Shown piece by piece: positions 53,167-62,018 of a stretch of DNA of 64,000 nucleotides. Source of the stretch: JBDTGE01 sp050742975 (GTDB lineage: Bacteria > Actinomycetota > Actinomycetes > Mycobacteriales > Jatrophihabitantaceae). A program made the position numbers and the translations under genes. Each line of letters begins with the position of its first letter. Positions within the stretch are counted from its first letter, which is position 1. The notes beneath the pieces were generated by a model, which was given only the letters and a program-made list of their open reading frames with translations, was not told where the DNA came from and did no database searches. The DNA is taken from NCBI GenBank assembly GCA_050742975.1, contig JBOGDQ010000077.1, forward strand, positions 1 to 64,000, written 5' to 3'.

Positions 53167-54306
53167 TCAGCGCACCGTCACCCATCTGCCGGCCGAGCTC
53201 CAGCCGATCACGTTGTGGACGCACACCTGAAGGCGGTACGTCGTCCGTCCCGTCATCCCGGTCATCCTGAAGTGCGGCGACGAGGTGGCGGTCAGGGTGT
53301 AGTAGCCGGAGTTGCAGGACCTCAACCACGACGAACACGGAGACACCCAGGCTCTGCCCCGCAGCACCTGCACTTGCACCTCGTAGCGATTCGCGGCGTG
53401 CTCGACGTTCCAGCTGAGCGTCCGCGTCGTCCCGGATCTGGTCAGTCGCAGGCCTGTCGCGGGTGTCGCGGCACCTGAGCCGTTGGCTCGTACGCAGTTC
53501 CACTGCGAACTGGTCGTCTGGATGCCGGCGCCGAACGGCACCTGGAGCCACGTCCTGGGCAGTGGGTTCGGCACCCTCTGGCCGGCCGGCATCACGTACA
53601 TGCTGCGCGAGATCGCCGCCGGCCAGGCGACCGCCTTCGTGCTCGTGCCCGAGCAGCCCAGCAGGACCGGGACAGAGACCGCCGTCGGAGTCTGGTACTG
53701 GCCGCCGTTGCGCCGCACCTGGAAGTCCAGGTAGGCGGTCGGGGGCTTGCCGTGCGCGTCGCACGCCGCCCCGGTGGCTCCCGCGGTGCCGATGGCCGTC
53801 CGCGCCGTGACTTTCGAACCGACGCGCACGTAGACGGCCAGCAGGTGCTGGTACACCGAGACGACGCCGCCGCTGTGCGCGATCCACACCTCGTTTCCCG
53901 CGTACACGGGGCCGGAGCGGGCGCACGCCGCATGGCCGGTGGAAGCGCGGATGACGACGCCGGCGCCGGCCGCGTACACCGGCGGGTGTGGCACCGGATT
54001 CACGCGACCGCCCGTGACCTTCCACGGGATGCTGAGGTTCATGGAGAAGTAGCCGACGTGGTCGTGCGAGCAATGGTTGGCACCGGAACGAGGCCCGTTG
54101 TTCGACGTCGAACTGCCGATACAGCCGGCGCGGAACGCCGTGTGGATCGGGACCCAGATCGGGTCGGAGTAGAGGTGGGCGGGATTAGGCGGCGGGACGC
54201 TGGCCGACGCCGATCCGCTACCGGCCACGACGGCGAAAGAGGCGAGCAGCAGGCTGGTCAAGAGCCCGGCGAGCACACGGGCCCCCCGGTGGTATACACG
54301 GGGCAT
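53167..54306 (-). CDS. Secreted M23-like protein with C-terminal fibronectin III-like domain
   Basis: A 379-aa exported protein from ATG 54306 with a signal peptide (VLAGLLTSLLLASFAVVAG, ending ASA-S). Residues 75-200 look like the LytM/M23 fold: HCSHDHVGYFSMNLSIP, VYAAGAGVVIRASTGH, GNEVWIAHSGGVVSVYQHLLAVYVRVGSKVTARTAIGTAG and YLDFQV. In active M23 enzymes the ligands are H-x3-D, the H in YxH, and H-x-H. Here the Asp position and the H-x-H (now YLDF, 192-195) are changed, so it is probably not a peptidase. The C-terminus (about 290-379) is an Fn3-type domain. Convergent with the GH3 gene. Confidence 0.75.
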   Translation of the reverse strand: MPRVYHRGARVLAGLLTSLLLASFAVVAGSGSASASVPPPNPAHLYSDPIWVPIHTAFRAGCIGSSTSNNGPRSGANHCSHDHVGYFSMNLSIPWKVTGGRVNPVPHPPVYAAGAGVVIRASTGHAACARSGPVYAGNEVWIAHSGGVVSVYQHLLAVYVRVGSKVTARTAIGTAGATGAACDAHGKPPTAYLDFQVRRNGGQYQTPTAVSVPVLLGCSGTSTKAVAWPAAISRSMYVMPAGQRVPNPLPRTWLQVPFGAGIQTTSSQWNCVRANGSGAATPATGLRLTRSGTTRTLSWNVEHAANRYEVQVQVLRGRAWVSPCSSWLRSCNSGYYTLTATSSPHFRMTGMTGRTTYRLQVCVHNVIGWSSAGRWVTVR

Positions 54307-54536
54307 ATCGCGGTCTCTCTTTCACGCGCTCAGGCCGCCCCCGTGCGACCACCTTCGACGCGGATTCCCCGCGACGTGAAGTTAGTGTAAGGCAGCTTGG
54401 CCAAGATGACGACGATACGAGCGGTATCGATAAAATTTGCCCGCCTCGCAGGCAGCCCGCTCATCGCGATCAGCTGAACGCAAGGGTCGGCGTAACCGAT
54501 GATGTAGGCACACTGCGCGGGGGACCAAGGGGCGGC

Positions 54537-55811
54537 ATGCAGAGCAAGACGCTGATCGACCTGATCAGCATCCCGCTGTTCACCGGTCTGATCGGCTACC
54601 TCACCAACTGGACCGGCGTACTCATGCTGTTCAAGCCGATCCGCTTCCACGGCGTCACCGTGCCGGGCCTGAAGCTGCTCTTCCCGCTGCTGCCGCGCCG
54701 GATCCGGGTGCTGCCGCTGATCAGCTACACCGGCGGCCTGGGCTGGCAGGGCATCGTCCCCTCGCGGGCCGACAAGATGGCGAGCATCGCGGTCGACAAG
54801 GGTCTGGGCAAGCTCGGCAGCATCTCCGACTTCTACCGCGAACTCGAGCCCGACCGGATTGCCGAGCACCTCGCGATGGTGGCGCAGAACGAGATCCGCG
54901 GCGTGGTCGAGCTGATCATGGAGCAGGAGAACCCACAGCTGTGGCACGACCTGCCGCAGGTCATCAAGGAGGCCGTACACGCCCGCGTGCGGCAGCAGTT
55001 GCCCGGCATCGTCCGGCAGATCACCGGCGAGATCGGCGACAACGTCGACCAGTTGATCGACGCCAAGCTGATGGTCATCCGGTACTTCTCCGCCCACCCC
55101 GAGTTGCTGAACGAGCTGTTCCTGATCATGGGCAGGAAGGAGCTGACGTTCATGCAGAACTTCGGCTTCTACTTCGGGTTCCCGATGGGCTTCGTGCTGT
55201 TCGCCGTGCTGCAGGTCATCCCGCACTGGTACGTGCTGCCGATCGGCGGCGTGATCATCGGCTGGGTAGTCAACTACCTCGGCATCGCGATGATCTTCGA
55301 GCCGGTGTTCCCCAACAGGTGGGTGCCGTGGCACCAGGGGCTGCTGATCAGGCGTCAGGCCGAGGTCACGAAGCTGTACGCGCAGATGGTTGCCGACAAG
55401 GTGATCACGCTGCAGAACATCGGCGAGGAGCTTCTGAGCGGCCCGCGCAGCGACCGCACCATGCAGATGCTCCAGGACACGCTGCGACCGGCGGTGGACA
55501 AGGCGATAGGTCCGGCGCGGGCGGCGGTGCGCGTCGCCATCGGCACCAAGGAGTACGACCAGATCCGGGCCTCGGTCGCGAGCGAGGCCACCGCATTCGC
55601 GCCGATCGCCTTCAACGACGCGGAGTTCAACAAGCGGCAGTCCGGCAAGATCTACGCGTTCATTTCGGCGCAGATGCAGAAGATGGGACCTGACGACTTC
55701 GTCGAGATGCTGCGCTCTGCGATCAAGCAGGACGAGTGGCTGCTGTTCTTTCACGGGGGAGCGCTGGGCCTGTTCGCCGGCTTCCTCCACCTCGCGATCT
55801 TCGGAGTCTGA
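54537..55811 (+). CDS. DUF445 family membrane protein
   Basis: A 424-aa protein of the DUF445 (YheB-like) family, probably in the cell membrane. The N-terminal signature IPLFTGLIGYLTNWTGVLMLFKPIRFHG and a second copy of that signature (IGGVIIGWVVNYLGIAMIFEPVFPNRWVPWHQGLLIRRQ) are clear; both are seen in members of the family. Long amphipathic helices separate them, and the end is a hydrophobic helix (LGLFAGFLHLAIFGV). No biochemical role is known. The next gene begins 1 base after its stop, so they form an operon. The region 54307-54536 upstream, about 230 bases and locally AT-rich (ATAAAATTT), likely has the promoters of both divergent genes. Confidence 0.88.
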   Translation: MQSKTLIDLISIPLFTGLIGYLTNWTGVLMLFKPIRFHGVTVPGLKLLFPLLPRRIRVLPLISYTGGLGWQGIVPSRADKMASIAVDKGLGKLGSISDFYRELEPDRIAEHLAMVAQNEIRGVVELIMEQENPQLWHDLPQVIKEAVHARVRQQLPGIVRQITGEIGDNVDQLIDAKLMVIRYFSAHPELLNELFLIMGRKELTFMQNFGFYFGFPMGFVLFAVLQVIPHWYVLPIGGVIIGWVVNYLGIAMIFEPVFPNRWVPWHQGLLIRRQAEVTKLYAQMVADKVITLQNIGEELLSGPRSDRTMQMLQDTLRPAVDKAIGPARAAVRVAIGTKEYDQIRASVASEATAFAPIAFNDAEFNKRQSGKIYAFISAQMQKMGPDDFVEMLRSAIKQDEWLLFFHGGALGLFAGFLHLAIFGV

Positions 55812-55812
55812 C

Positions 55813-56667
55813 GTGAGAGATAGCGACGACAGCGAGCTGGCACGCGACGTGCGGCTCGGCCCGCTTCCGCATCCCGACGCCGGCCTGCTCAGAGCCGTAC
55901 CCGGTATCGCCCGCGTCACCGCCGCATCCGCCTGGCACATGCTGTCGTGGTCGGTGAGCGCCGGCGTGAGCGGCACGACGTACCTGATGCGGCGGGCCGT
56001 TGACGGCGAGCCGACCACGTCGATCCTGCACGACGCGGTCACCGACCTACGCGCGGCGGCCTGGCGCGCGCTCGGGCTCGACGAGCAGCACGACGCAGCC
56101 GGTGTGCCCGAGCGCATCGCGCCGCGCAGCACGTCTGCGACGGACCTGCAGAAGCGCGGCTCGGACCTGATGCGCCGGGCGAACGACGTGCACGTGGTCG
56201 AGGACACCCATCCGGCGTTCGCCCGCATCCTCACCGAGATCACCCCGGACGAGGCACGGATCCTGCGCTTCCTCTATCTCGAGGGCCCGCAGCCGGCCAT
56301 CGACGTCCGCACCAACCGTCCGCTGGGCATCGGCTCGGAGCTCGTCGCCGGCGGCCTTAACATGATCGCCGAGCACGCCGGCTGCGTGCACCTGGACCGG
56401 GTCGAGCCGTACCTGACGAACCTGGCGCGACTGGGTCTGATCGAGTTCTCCAAGGAGCAGGTGAGCAACCCCAAGCGCTACCAGGTCGTGGAGGCGCAGC
56501 CCAAGGTCACCGACGCGCTCAAGCGGGCCGGCCGCCTGCCGCGGATGGTCCAGCGCAGCATCCATCTCAATTCGTTCGGCGCGCAGTTCTGCCGCACCTG
56601 CCTGCCGGTCGGCGACGGGCCGCGGGCGAGCGGCGAACCGGGCGACGCGGGCCGCCGCCGGGCGTAG
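55813..56667 (+). CDS. Abi-alpha/DUF4393-like protein
   Basis: A 284-aa soluble-looking protein from GTG 55813, one base after the DUF445 gene. The middle, EDTHPAFARILTEITPDEARILRFLYLEGPQPAIDVRTNR and RVEPYLTNLARLGLIEFS, resembles the Abi-alpha (DUF4393) family, first known in some phage-abortive-infection loci but widespread in actinobacteria. The N-terminal ITPDEARIL element with a downstream LxxLGLI element forms a winged-helix-like pattern. The C-terminus has CRTCLP. Pairing with a DUF445 membrane protein may point to a joint role, unproven. It converges with GH15, 3 bases apart. Confidence 0.65.
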   Translation: MRDSDDSELARDVRLGPLPHPDAGLLRAVPGIARVTAASAWHMLSWSVSAGVSGTTYLMRRAVDGEPTTSILHDAVTDLRAAAWRALGLDEQHDAAGVPERIAPRSTSATDLQKRGSDLMRRANDVHVVEDTHPAFARILTEITPDEARILRFLYLEGPQPAIDVRTNRPLGIGSELVAGGLNMIAEHAGCVHLDRVEPYLTNLARLGLIEFSKEQVSNPKRYQVVEAQPKVTDALKRAGRLPRMVQRSIHLNSFGAQFCRTCLPVGDGPRASGEPGDAGRRRA

Positions 56668-56670
56668 GCG

Positions 56671-58590
56671 TCAGTCCGGGTCCGGGCTCAGCGAGTCGAC
56701 CTCGTCGGTGTCCCGCTCGTCGCGGATGACGTGCAGGACGGCGTTGATCAGCGCCAGGTGGGTGAACGTCTGCGGGAAGTTGCCGAGCTGATGGCCCGAG
56801 CTGCTGTCGATCTCCTCGGCGTACAGCTCGAGCGGTCCGGCGAGCGAGAGCAGCTTGGCGCACAGCGCGTGCGCGCGTTCGTGCTCGCCGATCTCGCTCA
56901 GCGCCGAGACCAGCCAGAACGAGCAGATCGTGAACGAGCCCTCCTGGCCGGAGAAGCCGTCGTCGGTCTCGTCGGTGCGATAACGCAGCACCAGCCCGTG
57001 CTCGGTCAGTTCGTCGGCGATGGCGAGCACGGTCGCCCGGATGCGCGGGTCGTCCGGCGGCAGGAATCGCAGCAGCGGCGCGAGTAGCAACGACGCGTCC
57101 AGTGCCTTGCTGCCGTAGTGCTGGGTGAGCACGCCACGCTCGTCCACGCCGTTGGTCAGGATGTCGGCCTTGATCTCCTCGGCCGCCTTCTCCCACTCGG
57201 CGGCCGCGGCGTCCTGCCCGATCTCGGCTGCGAGCCTCGCGCCACGGTCGACCGCCACCCAGCACATGATCTTGGAGGAGGTGAAGTGCTGGGGTTCGCC
57301 GCGGACCTCCCAGATCCCCGCGTCCGGATCGCGCCAGTGCTCGAGCGCGGCGCGGACCTGTTTGCCCAGGATCGGCCAGATACGCAGGTCGACGTGATCG
57401 GCCGCCTTGTTGTGCAGGTACACCGAGTCGAGCAGCGCCCCCCAGACGTCGTGCTGCTTCTGCTTGGCCGCCGCGTTGCCGACCCGGACCGGACGCGAAT
57501 CGCCATAGCCGGGAAGGTGATCGAGTTCGTACTCGGCCAGGTCGCTCTCACCGTCGATGCCGTACATGATCTGCAGATCGTCGTTGCGCTGCGCAACGTC
57601 GGCGATGAACGAGAAGAAGTCGACCGCCTCCCAGTCGAAGCCGAGCGAGTACATACCCCACAGTGCGAAGGTGGAGTCCCGGATCCACGTGTAGCGGTAG
57701 TCGTAGTTGCGCCCGCCGCCGATCACCTCGGGCAGGGATGTCGTGGACGCGGCGACGATCGCACCGGTCGGCGCGTAGGTGAGCCCCTTGAGGGTGAGCG
57801 CGCTGCGTTGCAGGTAGCTGCGCCACGGGTGGTCCGGGAACGTGCCGCGCGCCAGCCAGTGCTGCCAGTGGTGCGCCGTCCAGACCAGGCGCCGGTAGGC
57901 CTCGGCGTAGTCGACCGGGGCGGGCGTGCTGCCCCACGACAAGGCGACGTAACGGGTGTCGCCCTCCTTGAGCAGCGTGCGCGCCGCGGCCCGTCCACCC
58001 TCGAAGCCCAGCCGAAGGTCGGTCGTCAGAGTGAGGGTCTGGGCGAGCGATTCGCAGCGCGCTTGGGCCTGGTTGTACACGCGGTCCGTGTAGTCCCACC
58101 TGATGATCGAGCGTCCGTAGTCCGGCAACGGCTCGCACTCGACGACCGTCTGCACCTCGCCCTTGACGCAGCGGATAGTGCGCAGCAGCGTGTGCTCGGC
58201 CTCGTAGTCGGTCGGCGTGCGGCGGTGCGTCCGGGAGAGCGAGTCGTCGTGCCGCCACGGACCGAGGATCAGGGCGTCGCGGACGATGATCCAGCCGGTG
58301 TCCGTGCCCCAGCTGGTCTCGAGCACCATCGTTCCGGGCAGGTAGCGCCGGGCGGCCGGCACCGAGATGTCCGACGGTGCAACGCGAAAGCTGCCGGCGT
58401 GCGATCCGAGCATGGCGCCGAACACGCTGGGCGAGTCCATCCGTGGCAGGCACATCCAGTCGACGCTGCCACCCGGTGACACCAGCGCGGTGGTCTCACC
58501 GTCGGACAGGAAGGCGTAGTCGCCGATCGGGACGGTGCGACGCGACACGTTGACGCGTGCGGTTGCGGCAGCGGCTGCGTCCGGGTCCAT
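56671..58590 (-). CDS. Glycoside hydrolase family 15 protein (trehalase/glucoamylase-like)
   Basis: A 639-aa cytoplasmic protein from ATG 58590. The N-terminal beta-domain starts PIGDYAFLSDGETTALVSPGGSVDWMCLPRMDSPSVFGAML. The (alpha/alpha)6 domain carries YRYTWIRDSTFALWGMY and DPDAGIWEVRGEPQHFTSSKIMCWVAVDRGA, in which E of IWEVR is the expected general acid, and the second Glu is in QEGSFTICSFWLV. This is the pattern of the mycobacterial Rv2402-type trehalase. No signal peptide. Neighbours do not reveal its substrate; trehalose is most likely, with glucoamylase as the alternative. It is divergent from none: the PAP2 gene upstream has the same direction. Confidence 0.9.
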   Translation of the reverse strand: MDPDAAAAATARVNVSRRTVPIGDYAFLSDGETTALVSPGGSVDWMCLPRMDSPSVFGAMLGSHAGSFRVAPSDISVPAARRYLPGTMVLETSWGTDTGWIIVRDALILGPWRHDDSLSRTHRRTPTDYEAEHTLLRTIRCVKGEVQTVVECEPLPDYGRSIIRWDYTDRVYNQAQARCESLAQTLTLTTDLRLGFEGGRAAARTLLKEGDTRYVALSWGSTPAPVDYAEAYRRLVWTAHHWQHWLARGTFPDHPWRSYLQRSALTLKGLTYAPTGAIVAASTTSLPEVIGGGRNYDYRYTWIRDSTFALWGMYSLGFDWEAVDFFSFIADVAQRNDDLQIMYGIDGESDLAEYELDHLPGYGDSRPVRVGNAAAKQKQHDVWGALLDSVYLHNKAADHVDLRIWPILGKQVRAALEHWRDPDAGIWEVRGEPQHFTSSKIMCWVAVDRGARLAAEIGQDAAAAEWEKAAEEIKADILTNGVDERGVLTQHYGSKALDASLLLAPLLRFLPPDDPRIRATVLAIADELTEHGLVLRYRTDETDDGFSGQEGSFTICSFWLVSALSEIGEHERAHALCAKLLSLAGPLELYAEEIDSSSGHQLGNFPQTFTHLALINAVLHVIRDERDTDEVDSLSPDPD

Positions 58591-58622
58591 GCTCGGGAGG
58601 ATTCTCCCAATCGGCGGTCAGC

Positions 58623-59480
58623 TCAAGCCTGCGAGCCTGTGTCGGCCCGGCGTGTCGCGGCCACTGCCGGCAACGGCTCGGTGACCTGCGGCCGTCCCGG
58701 AGCGCGCGCGGCGACGATCAGGCGGGCGGCTCCCAGCCGCAGCCAGGCGCAGGCGATCAGCATCGCGACGGCGACGATCCCGTCCAGCCACCAGTGGTTC
58801 GCGGTCGCGACGACGACGAAGACGGTCAGCACCGCGTGGGCCGCGCCGAGCCAGCGCCACCGCGACCGGCTCACCCGGGCCACGTACCACCCGATCAGCA
58901 CGGCCCAGGCGACATGCACCGACGGCATGGCCGAGAGCTCGTCCGCGCCGAAGCCGAGGTTGTACACCGACTGGCCGTACTGCGCGGCGGTGTCGACGTA
59001 GCCCGGTAGCAGCCGGGGCGGGGCTACAGGGAGCAGCTGGACGAGCAGGCAGGCCAGCGTCGTCAGGGCGAGCGTGGTGCGGATCGCGCTGTAGCGATCG
59101 CGGTGCCAGGCGAACAGCCAGACCAGGAAGATGAACAGGGCGGTGAAGTGCATGCTCGCGTAGTAGAGGTTCGCGCCCTGGGTCAACAGCGGGTGACCGG
59201 TGATCAGCCGCTGGACCGACGCCTCGGACGGCAGATGGACGTCGTGCTCGACCCGCGCGATCCACGCGCCCCGTGCGTACGCGTGCGAGGTGCCGGTGAC
59301 GGACAGGTTTCCGGCCAGCTGCCACACCGAGTAGAGCGCGGCGATCAGGCACGACTCGCCCGCGAACGGGGCTATCCGGTCGGTGATCGACGACTTCGCG
59401 CCGCGCAGAACCGCGTAGACGGCGGCGAGCGCCACCGTCACCACGGCGGCCTGCTGCCACGTCAGCGCGTAGTTGTGCAC
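58623..59480 (-). CDS. PAP2 superfamily (Aur1/Ipt1-type) membrane phosphatase or transferase
   Basis: A 285-aa protein from GTG 59480 with about six membrane segments. The family motifs are SVHVAW (within ELSAMPSVHVAWAVLIGWY) and NHWWLDG (within VATANHWWLDGIVAVAML), which are the C2 and C3 parts of the PAP2 catalytic site, with two His and one Asp. The inositolphosphotransferase Aur1-like branch shows this arrangement. It may act on a lipid-linked phosphate, such as phosphatidylinositol-related or decaprenyl lipids; the substrate is open. The frame continues far upstream but family similarity starts at MHNYALTW. It lies 33 bases upstream of gh15 and both may be cotranscribed. Confidence 0.85.
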   Translation of the reverse strand: MHNYALTWQQAAVVTVALAAVYAVLRGAKSSITDRIAPFAGESCLIAALYSVWQLAGNLSVTGTSHAYARGAWIARVEHDVHLPSEASVQRLITGHPLLTQGANLYYASMHFTALFIFLVWLFAWHRDRYSAIRTTLALTTLACLLVQLLPVAPPRLLPGYVDTAAQYGQSVYNLGFGADELSAMPSVHVAWAVLIGWYVARVSRSRWRWLGAAHAVLTVFVVVATANHWWLDGIVAVAMLIACAWLRLGAARLIVAARAPGRPQVTEPLPAVAATRRADTGSQA

Positions 59481-59580
59481 GCGCCCACTATGCCGGTTGG
59501 CCAGGGTGGAAATTGCAGCGACGCCGTCGGCGTTGGCGCCTACGTTGGTCGGGGCTGCGATTTCGGCGGAAGGGTGTGAG

Positions 59581-60594
59581 ATGTCAAGGCGCGGTTGGCT
59601 GTTGTTCGCCGCGATGTGCCTCATCTGGGGGATCCCGTACCTGCTGATCCGGGTCGCCGTGCGCGACGTCGCGCCGGGCACGCTGGTGTTCCTGCGCACC
59701 GCGATCGGGGGCCTGGTCCTGCTGCCGCTGGCGCTGTCACGGGGTGGGTTCGCGCCGGTACTGAGACGGTGGCGCCCCCTCGTCGCGTTCACGGTGATCG
59801 AGCTCGCGATCCCGTGGCTGCTGCTCTCGGACGCCGAGACCCGGCTGCCCAGCTCGCTGTCCGGCCTGCTCGTGGCCGCGGTACCGCTTGTCGGGGTTCT
59901 GGTCGCGCGGTTCACCGGGGCGGACGACCGGGCGGACGCGGCCCGTTTGATCGGGCTCGGGCTGGGCATCGCCGGCGTGAGCATGCTGGTGGGCCTGGAC
60001 CTCGGCCAGCTGCACACGTGGTCGCTCGTCGAGGTCGGGATCGTGGTCGTCGGATACGCGGTCGCCCCGATGATCATGGCGCGCCATCTCTCGGACCTGC
60101 CCAGCATCCCCGTGGTCTCCGCGTCGCTGTTGCTGGCCGCGCTCGGCTACCTGCCGTACGCGGCGCTGCGACCGCCACACTCGCTGAACGTGCGGGAGAT
60201 CTCCTCGATCGTCGTCCTCGGCCTGGTCTGCACCGCGCTGGCGTTCGTGCTGTTCTTTGCGCTGATCAACGACATCGGGCCGGCCCGCGCGACCGTGATC
60301 ACCTACGTCAACCCGGCGGTCGCAGTGCTGTTCGGCGTGCTGTTGCTCAACGAGCGGTTCACGCTGGGCATGGCGGTCGGCTTCCCGCTGATCCTCGGCG
60401 GGTCGGTACTCGCCGCACGGCGCAGGGCGGTGCCGAACGCGGGGGTGCCGGAGGCGATGATGTGCGAGCCGGTGTGCCCCGATCAGTCGATGCGGACCGA
60501 GCCGGCAGCCGTCCCGAACACCGCGGCGAGCAGGCCGGTGCCGTCGTCGTCCGGCCTCGACCAGTCGACCGCGACACCGTCGAGAGGCTGCTGA
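59581..60594 (+). CDS. EamA/DMT family transporter
   Basis: A 337-aa permease with ten membrane segments in two EamA repeats, ATG 59581. The start WLLFAAMCLIWGIPYLLIRVAV and FLRTAIGGLVLLPLA are typical for the drug/metabolite transporter superfamily, with the second repeat near TYVNPAVAVLFGVLLLNERFT. Substrate unknown (amino acids or drugs are frequent). The last 40 or so residues (from about CEPVCPDQSM) are hydrophilic and read through the 3' end of the opposite VOC gene, overlapping it by 112 bases; this tail is probably an extension after loss of the original stop. Divergent from the PAP2 gene. Confidence 0.88.
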   Translation: MSRRGWLLFAAMCLIWGIPYLLIRVAVRDVAPGTLVFLRTAIGGLVLLPLALSRGGFAPVLRRWRPLVAFTVIELAIPWLLLSDAETRLPSSLSGLLVAAVPLVGVLVARFTGADDRADAARLIGLGLGIAGVSMLVGLDLGQLHTWSLVEVGIVVVGYAVAPMIMARHLSDLPSIPVVSASLLLAALGYLPYAALRPPHSLNVREISSIVVLGLVCTALAFVLFFALINDIGPARATVITYVNPAVAVLFGVLLLNERFTLGMAVGFPLILGGSVLAARRRAVPNAGVPEAMMCEPVCPDQSMRTEPAAVPNTAASRPVPSSSGLDQSTATPSRGC

Positions 60595-61124
60595 GCGGAC
60601 GTGCCCAGGTAGCTGTCGACGTCCGCCGAGTCACCGGCGATCTCCAGGCGCGCCAGGGTGATTCCCGAGCCACCTGCGGACGGGTGATGCGCGGCGTCGC
60701 TCTCCCACTTCACGAAGAACGGCAGCTGTGGATTGGCCGCCACGTCGTTCACGCCGATCTGCTTCCAGCGCAGGTCGACCCCGTCCGGGCGCCGCCGGTG
60801 GCCCTCGGCTGCCGGGCGATGAAGGCGGGCCTCGACCGGTGCGATGTCCTCGACGGAGATCACCCAGCCGAGCCAGCCGCCACCGGCAGCGGTTCGAGCA
60901 CGCACGGCCATACCGAACGGCGCGCGGTCCGCGGCCGGGTGGTCGAGTGCCTCGACCACCTCGAGGTAGCAGCCGCCCGCGATCGGGAGGATGAAGTTGC
61001 GAGTGCCGAACGAAGGGTGGATGCCGCCGTCGGTGAACCCGGCGCCGAGATGCGCGCCGAGGCGCTGCGCACACGCGGCAAGGCCCTCGGGTCCGGCGGC
61101 GTAACTGAGGTGATCCAGACGCAT
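60483..61124 (-). CDS. VOC family (glyoxalase-like) protein
   Basis: A 213-aa protein starting at ATG 61124 (MRLDHLSYAAGPEGLAACAQRLG). It matches the Glyoxalase_3 type of vicinal oxygen chelate proteins, seen in HPSFGTRNFILPIAGGCYLEVVEALDHPA and LGWVISVEDIAPVEARL. The His in RLDHL and the Glu in YLEVV are likely metal ligands of the first module, and FFVKWE of the second. The enzymatic reaction is unknown. The open frame upstream of 61124 is not coding. The 3' end overlaps the EamA transporter gene in antiparallel fashion. Confidence 0.85.
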   Translation of the reverse strand: MRLDHLSYAAGPEGLAACAQRLGAHLGAGFTDGGIHPSFGTRNFILPIAGGCYLEVVEALDHPAADRAPFGMAVRARTAAGGGWLGWVISVEDIAPVEARLHRPAAEGHRRRPDGVDLRWKQIGVNDVAANPQLPFFVKWESDAAHHPSAGGSGITLARLEIAGDSADVDSYLGTSAQQPLDGVAVDWSRPDDDGTGLLAAVFGTAAGSVRID

Positions 61125-61195
61125 GAGCACATGGTGACCCACCGCATTCGCCGCGCTGTTCGCGGGGGCGGTCACGGGACGTCGCATCGAAAGTG

Positions 61196-61978
61196 CTAGG
61201 GCGCGCGGTCGGTGTAGAGGTCGACGTGGTTGGCGCCCGTCGCCTCGGCCGCCGCGCCGCCACAGCCGAGCCACGCGCGCGCCACGTCGTCAGAACGGGC
61301 AACAGGTTCGCCGGCCGCCGACCGGGTCAGCAACGCCGCCGCGAGCCGTCCCTTCGCAAACTTGCTGTTATAGCTGATGATTCCGAATCCACCTCGCGGG
61401 AGGGGCGAGAGCACTCGCACGGACACGACGCGCCCGCAGATGTCCCGTCCGGGTCGCCACATCGCGGTGTAGTCGCTCGAGCGTAGGTCCACGACAATGC
61501 CCCGGCCGAGCATCGTGGGCAGGGTGCCTTCCAGCACCGGCCGCCAGAATGTGCCGACGACGCCCACACCGGGAAGCACGGCCTTGGCCGGTACCCGATA
61601 GTTGGGCACGGCCTCGTCGCCGCGCACGACGCCCCACAATCCGGAGAAGATCAACACGCACCGGCCGGCTGCGCGGCGGACGTGCGGTGGCAGCCCGGCG
61701 GTGTCCAGGCCGTCGTAAACGACACCGGTGTATCGGCGCAGGGCCGCGGTGGTGCGCGAGCTACCGACGGCGGAGTTGGCGGCCAGGGCCTCCGCGGCCA
61801 CTCCCGCAGGGAGGAGCAGAGCGTCGGCCGCGCGGACCGGATCGCCGCGGACCAACGTGGCCAGGGCATCGAGCAGGACGGCCCGGTGCTCGCCCAGCGG
61901 ACCCTGCAGCAGTCCGGCGAGGGCGCGCCCGCGACCGCCGACCGTCTTGGTCTCACTCGGTGGTAGCAGGATGCGCAC
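61196..61978 (-). CDS. yaaA: YaaA/DUF328 family peroxide-stress protein
   Basis: A 260-aa protein from GTG 61978 (MRILLPPSETKTVGG). The family motifs PPSETK, ALRRYTGVVYDGLD, LIFSGLWGVVRGDEAVPNYRV and the C-terminal FGIISYNSKFAKGRLA are all visible. In E. coli YaaA lowers free iron and protects DNA under peroxide stress. Length is near the family norm. The frame extends upstream, but the similarity begins at the chosen start. The next upstream gene, Nudix, reads in the same direction 40 bases away. Confidence 0.9.
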   Translation of the reverse strand: MRILLPPSETKTVGGRGRALAGLLQGPLGEHRAVLLDALATLVRGDPVRAADALLLPAGVAAEALAANSAVGSSRTTAALRRYTGVVYDGLDTAGLPPHVRRAAGRCVLIFSGLWGVVRGDEAVPNYRVPAKAVLPGVGVVGTFWRPVLEGTLPTMLGRGIVVDLRSSDYTAMWRPGRDICGRVVSVRVLSPLPRGGFGIISYNSKFAKGRLAAALLTRSAAGEPVARSDDVARAWLGCGGAAAEATGANHVDLYTDRAP

Positions 61979-62018
61979 GCAGCGGGACGCTACGCGACCC
62001 CGAACAGCGGGCGACCGG

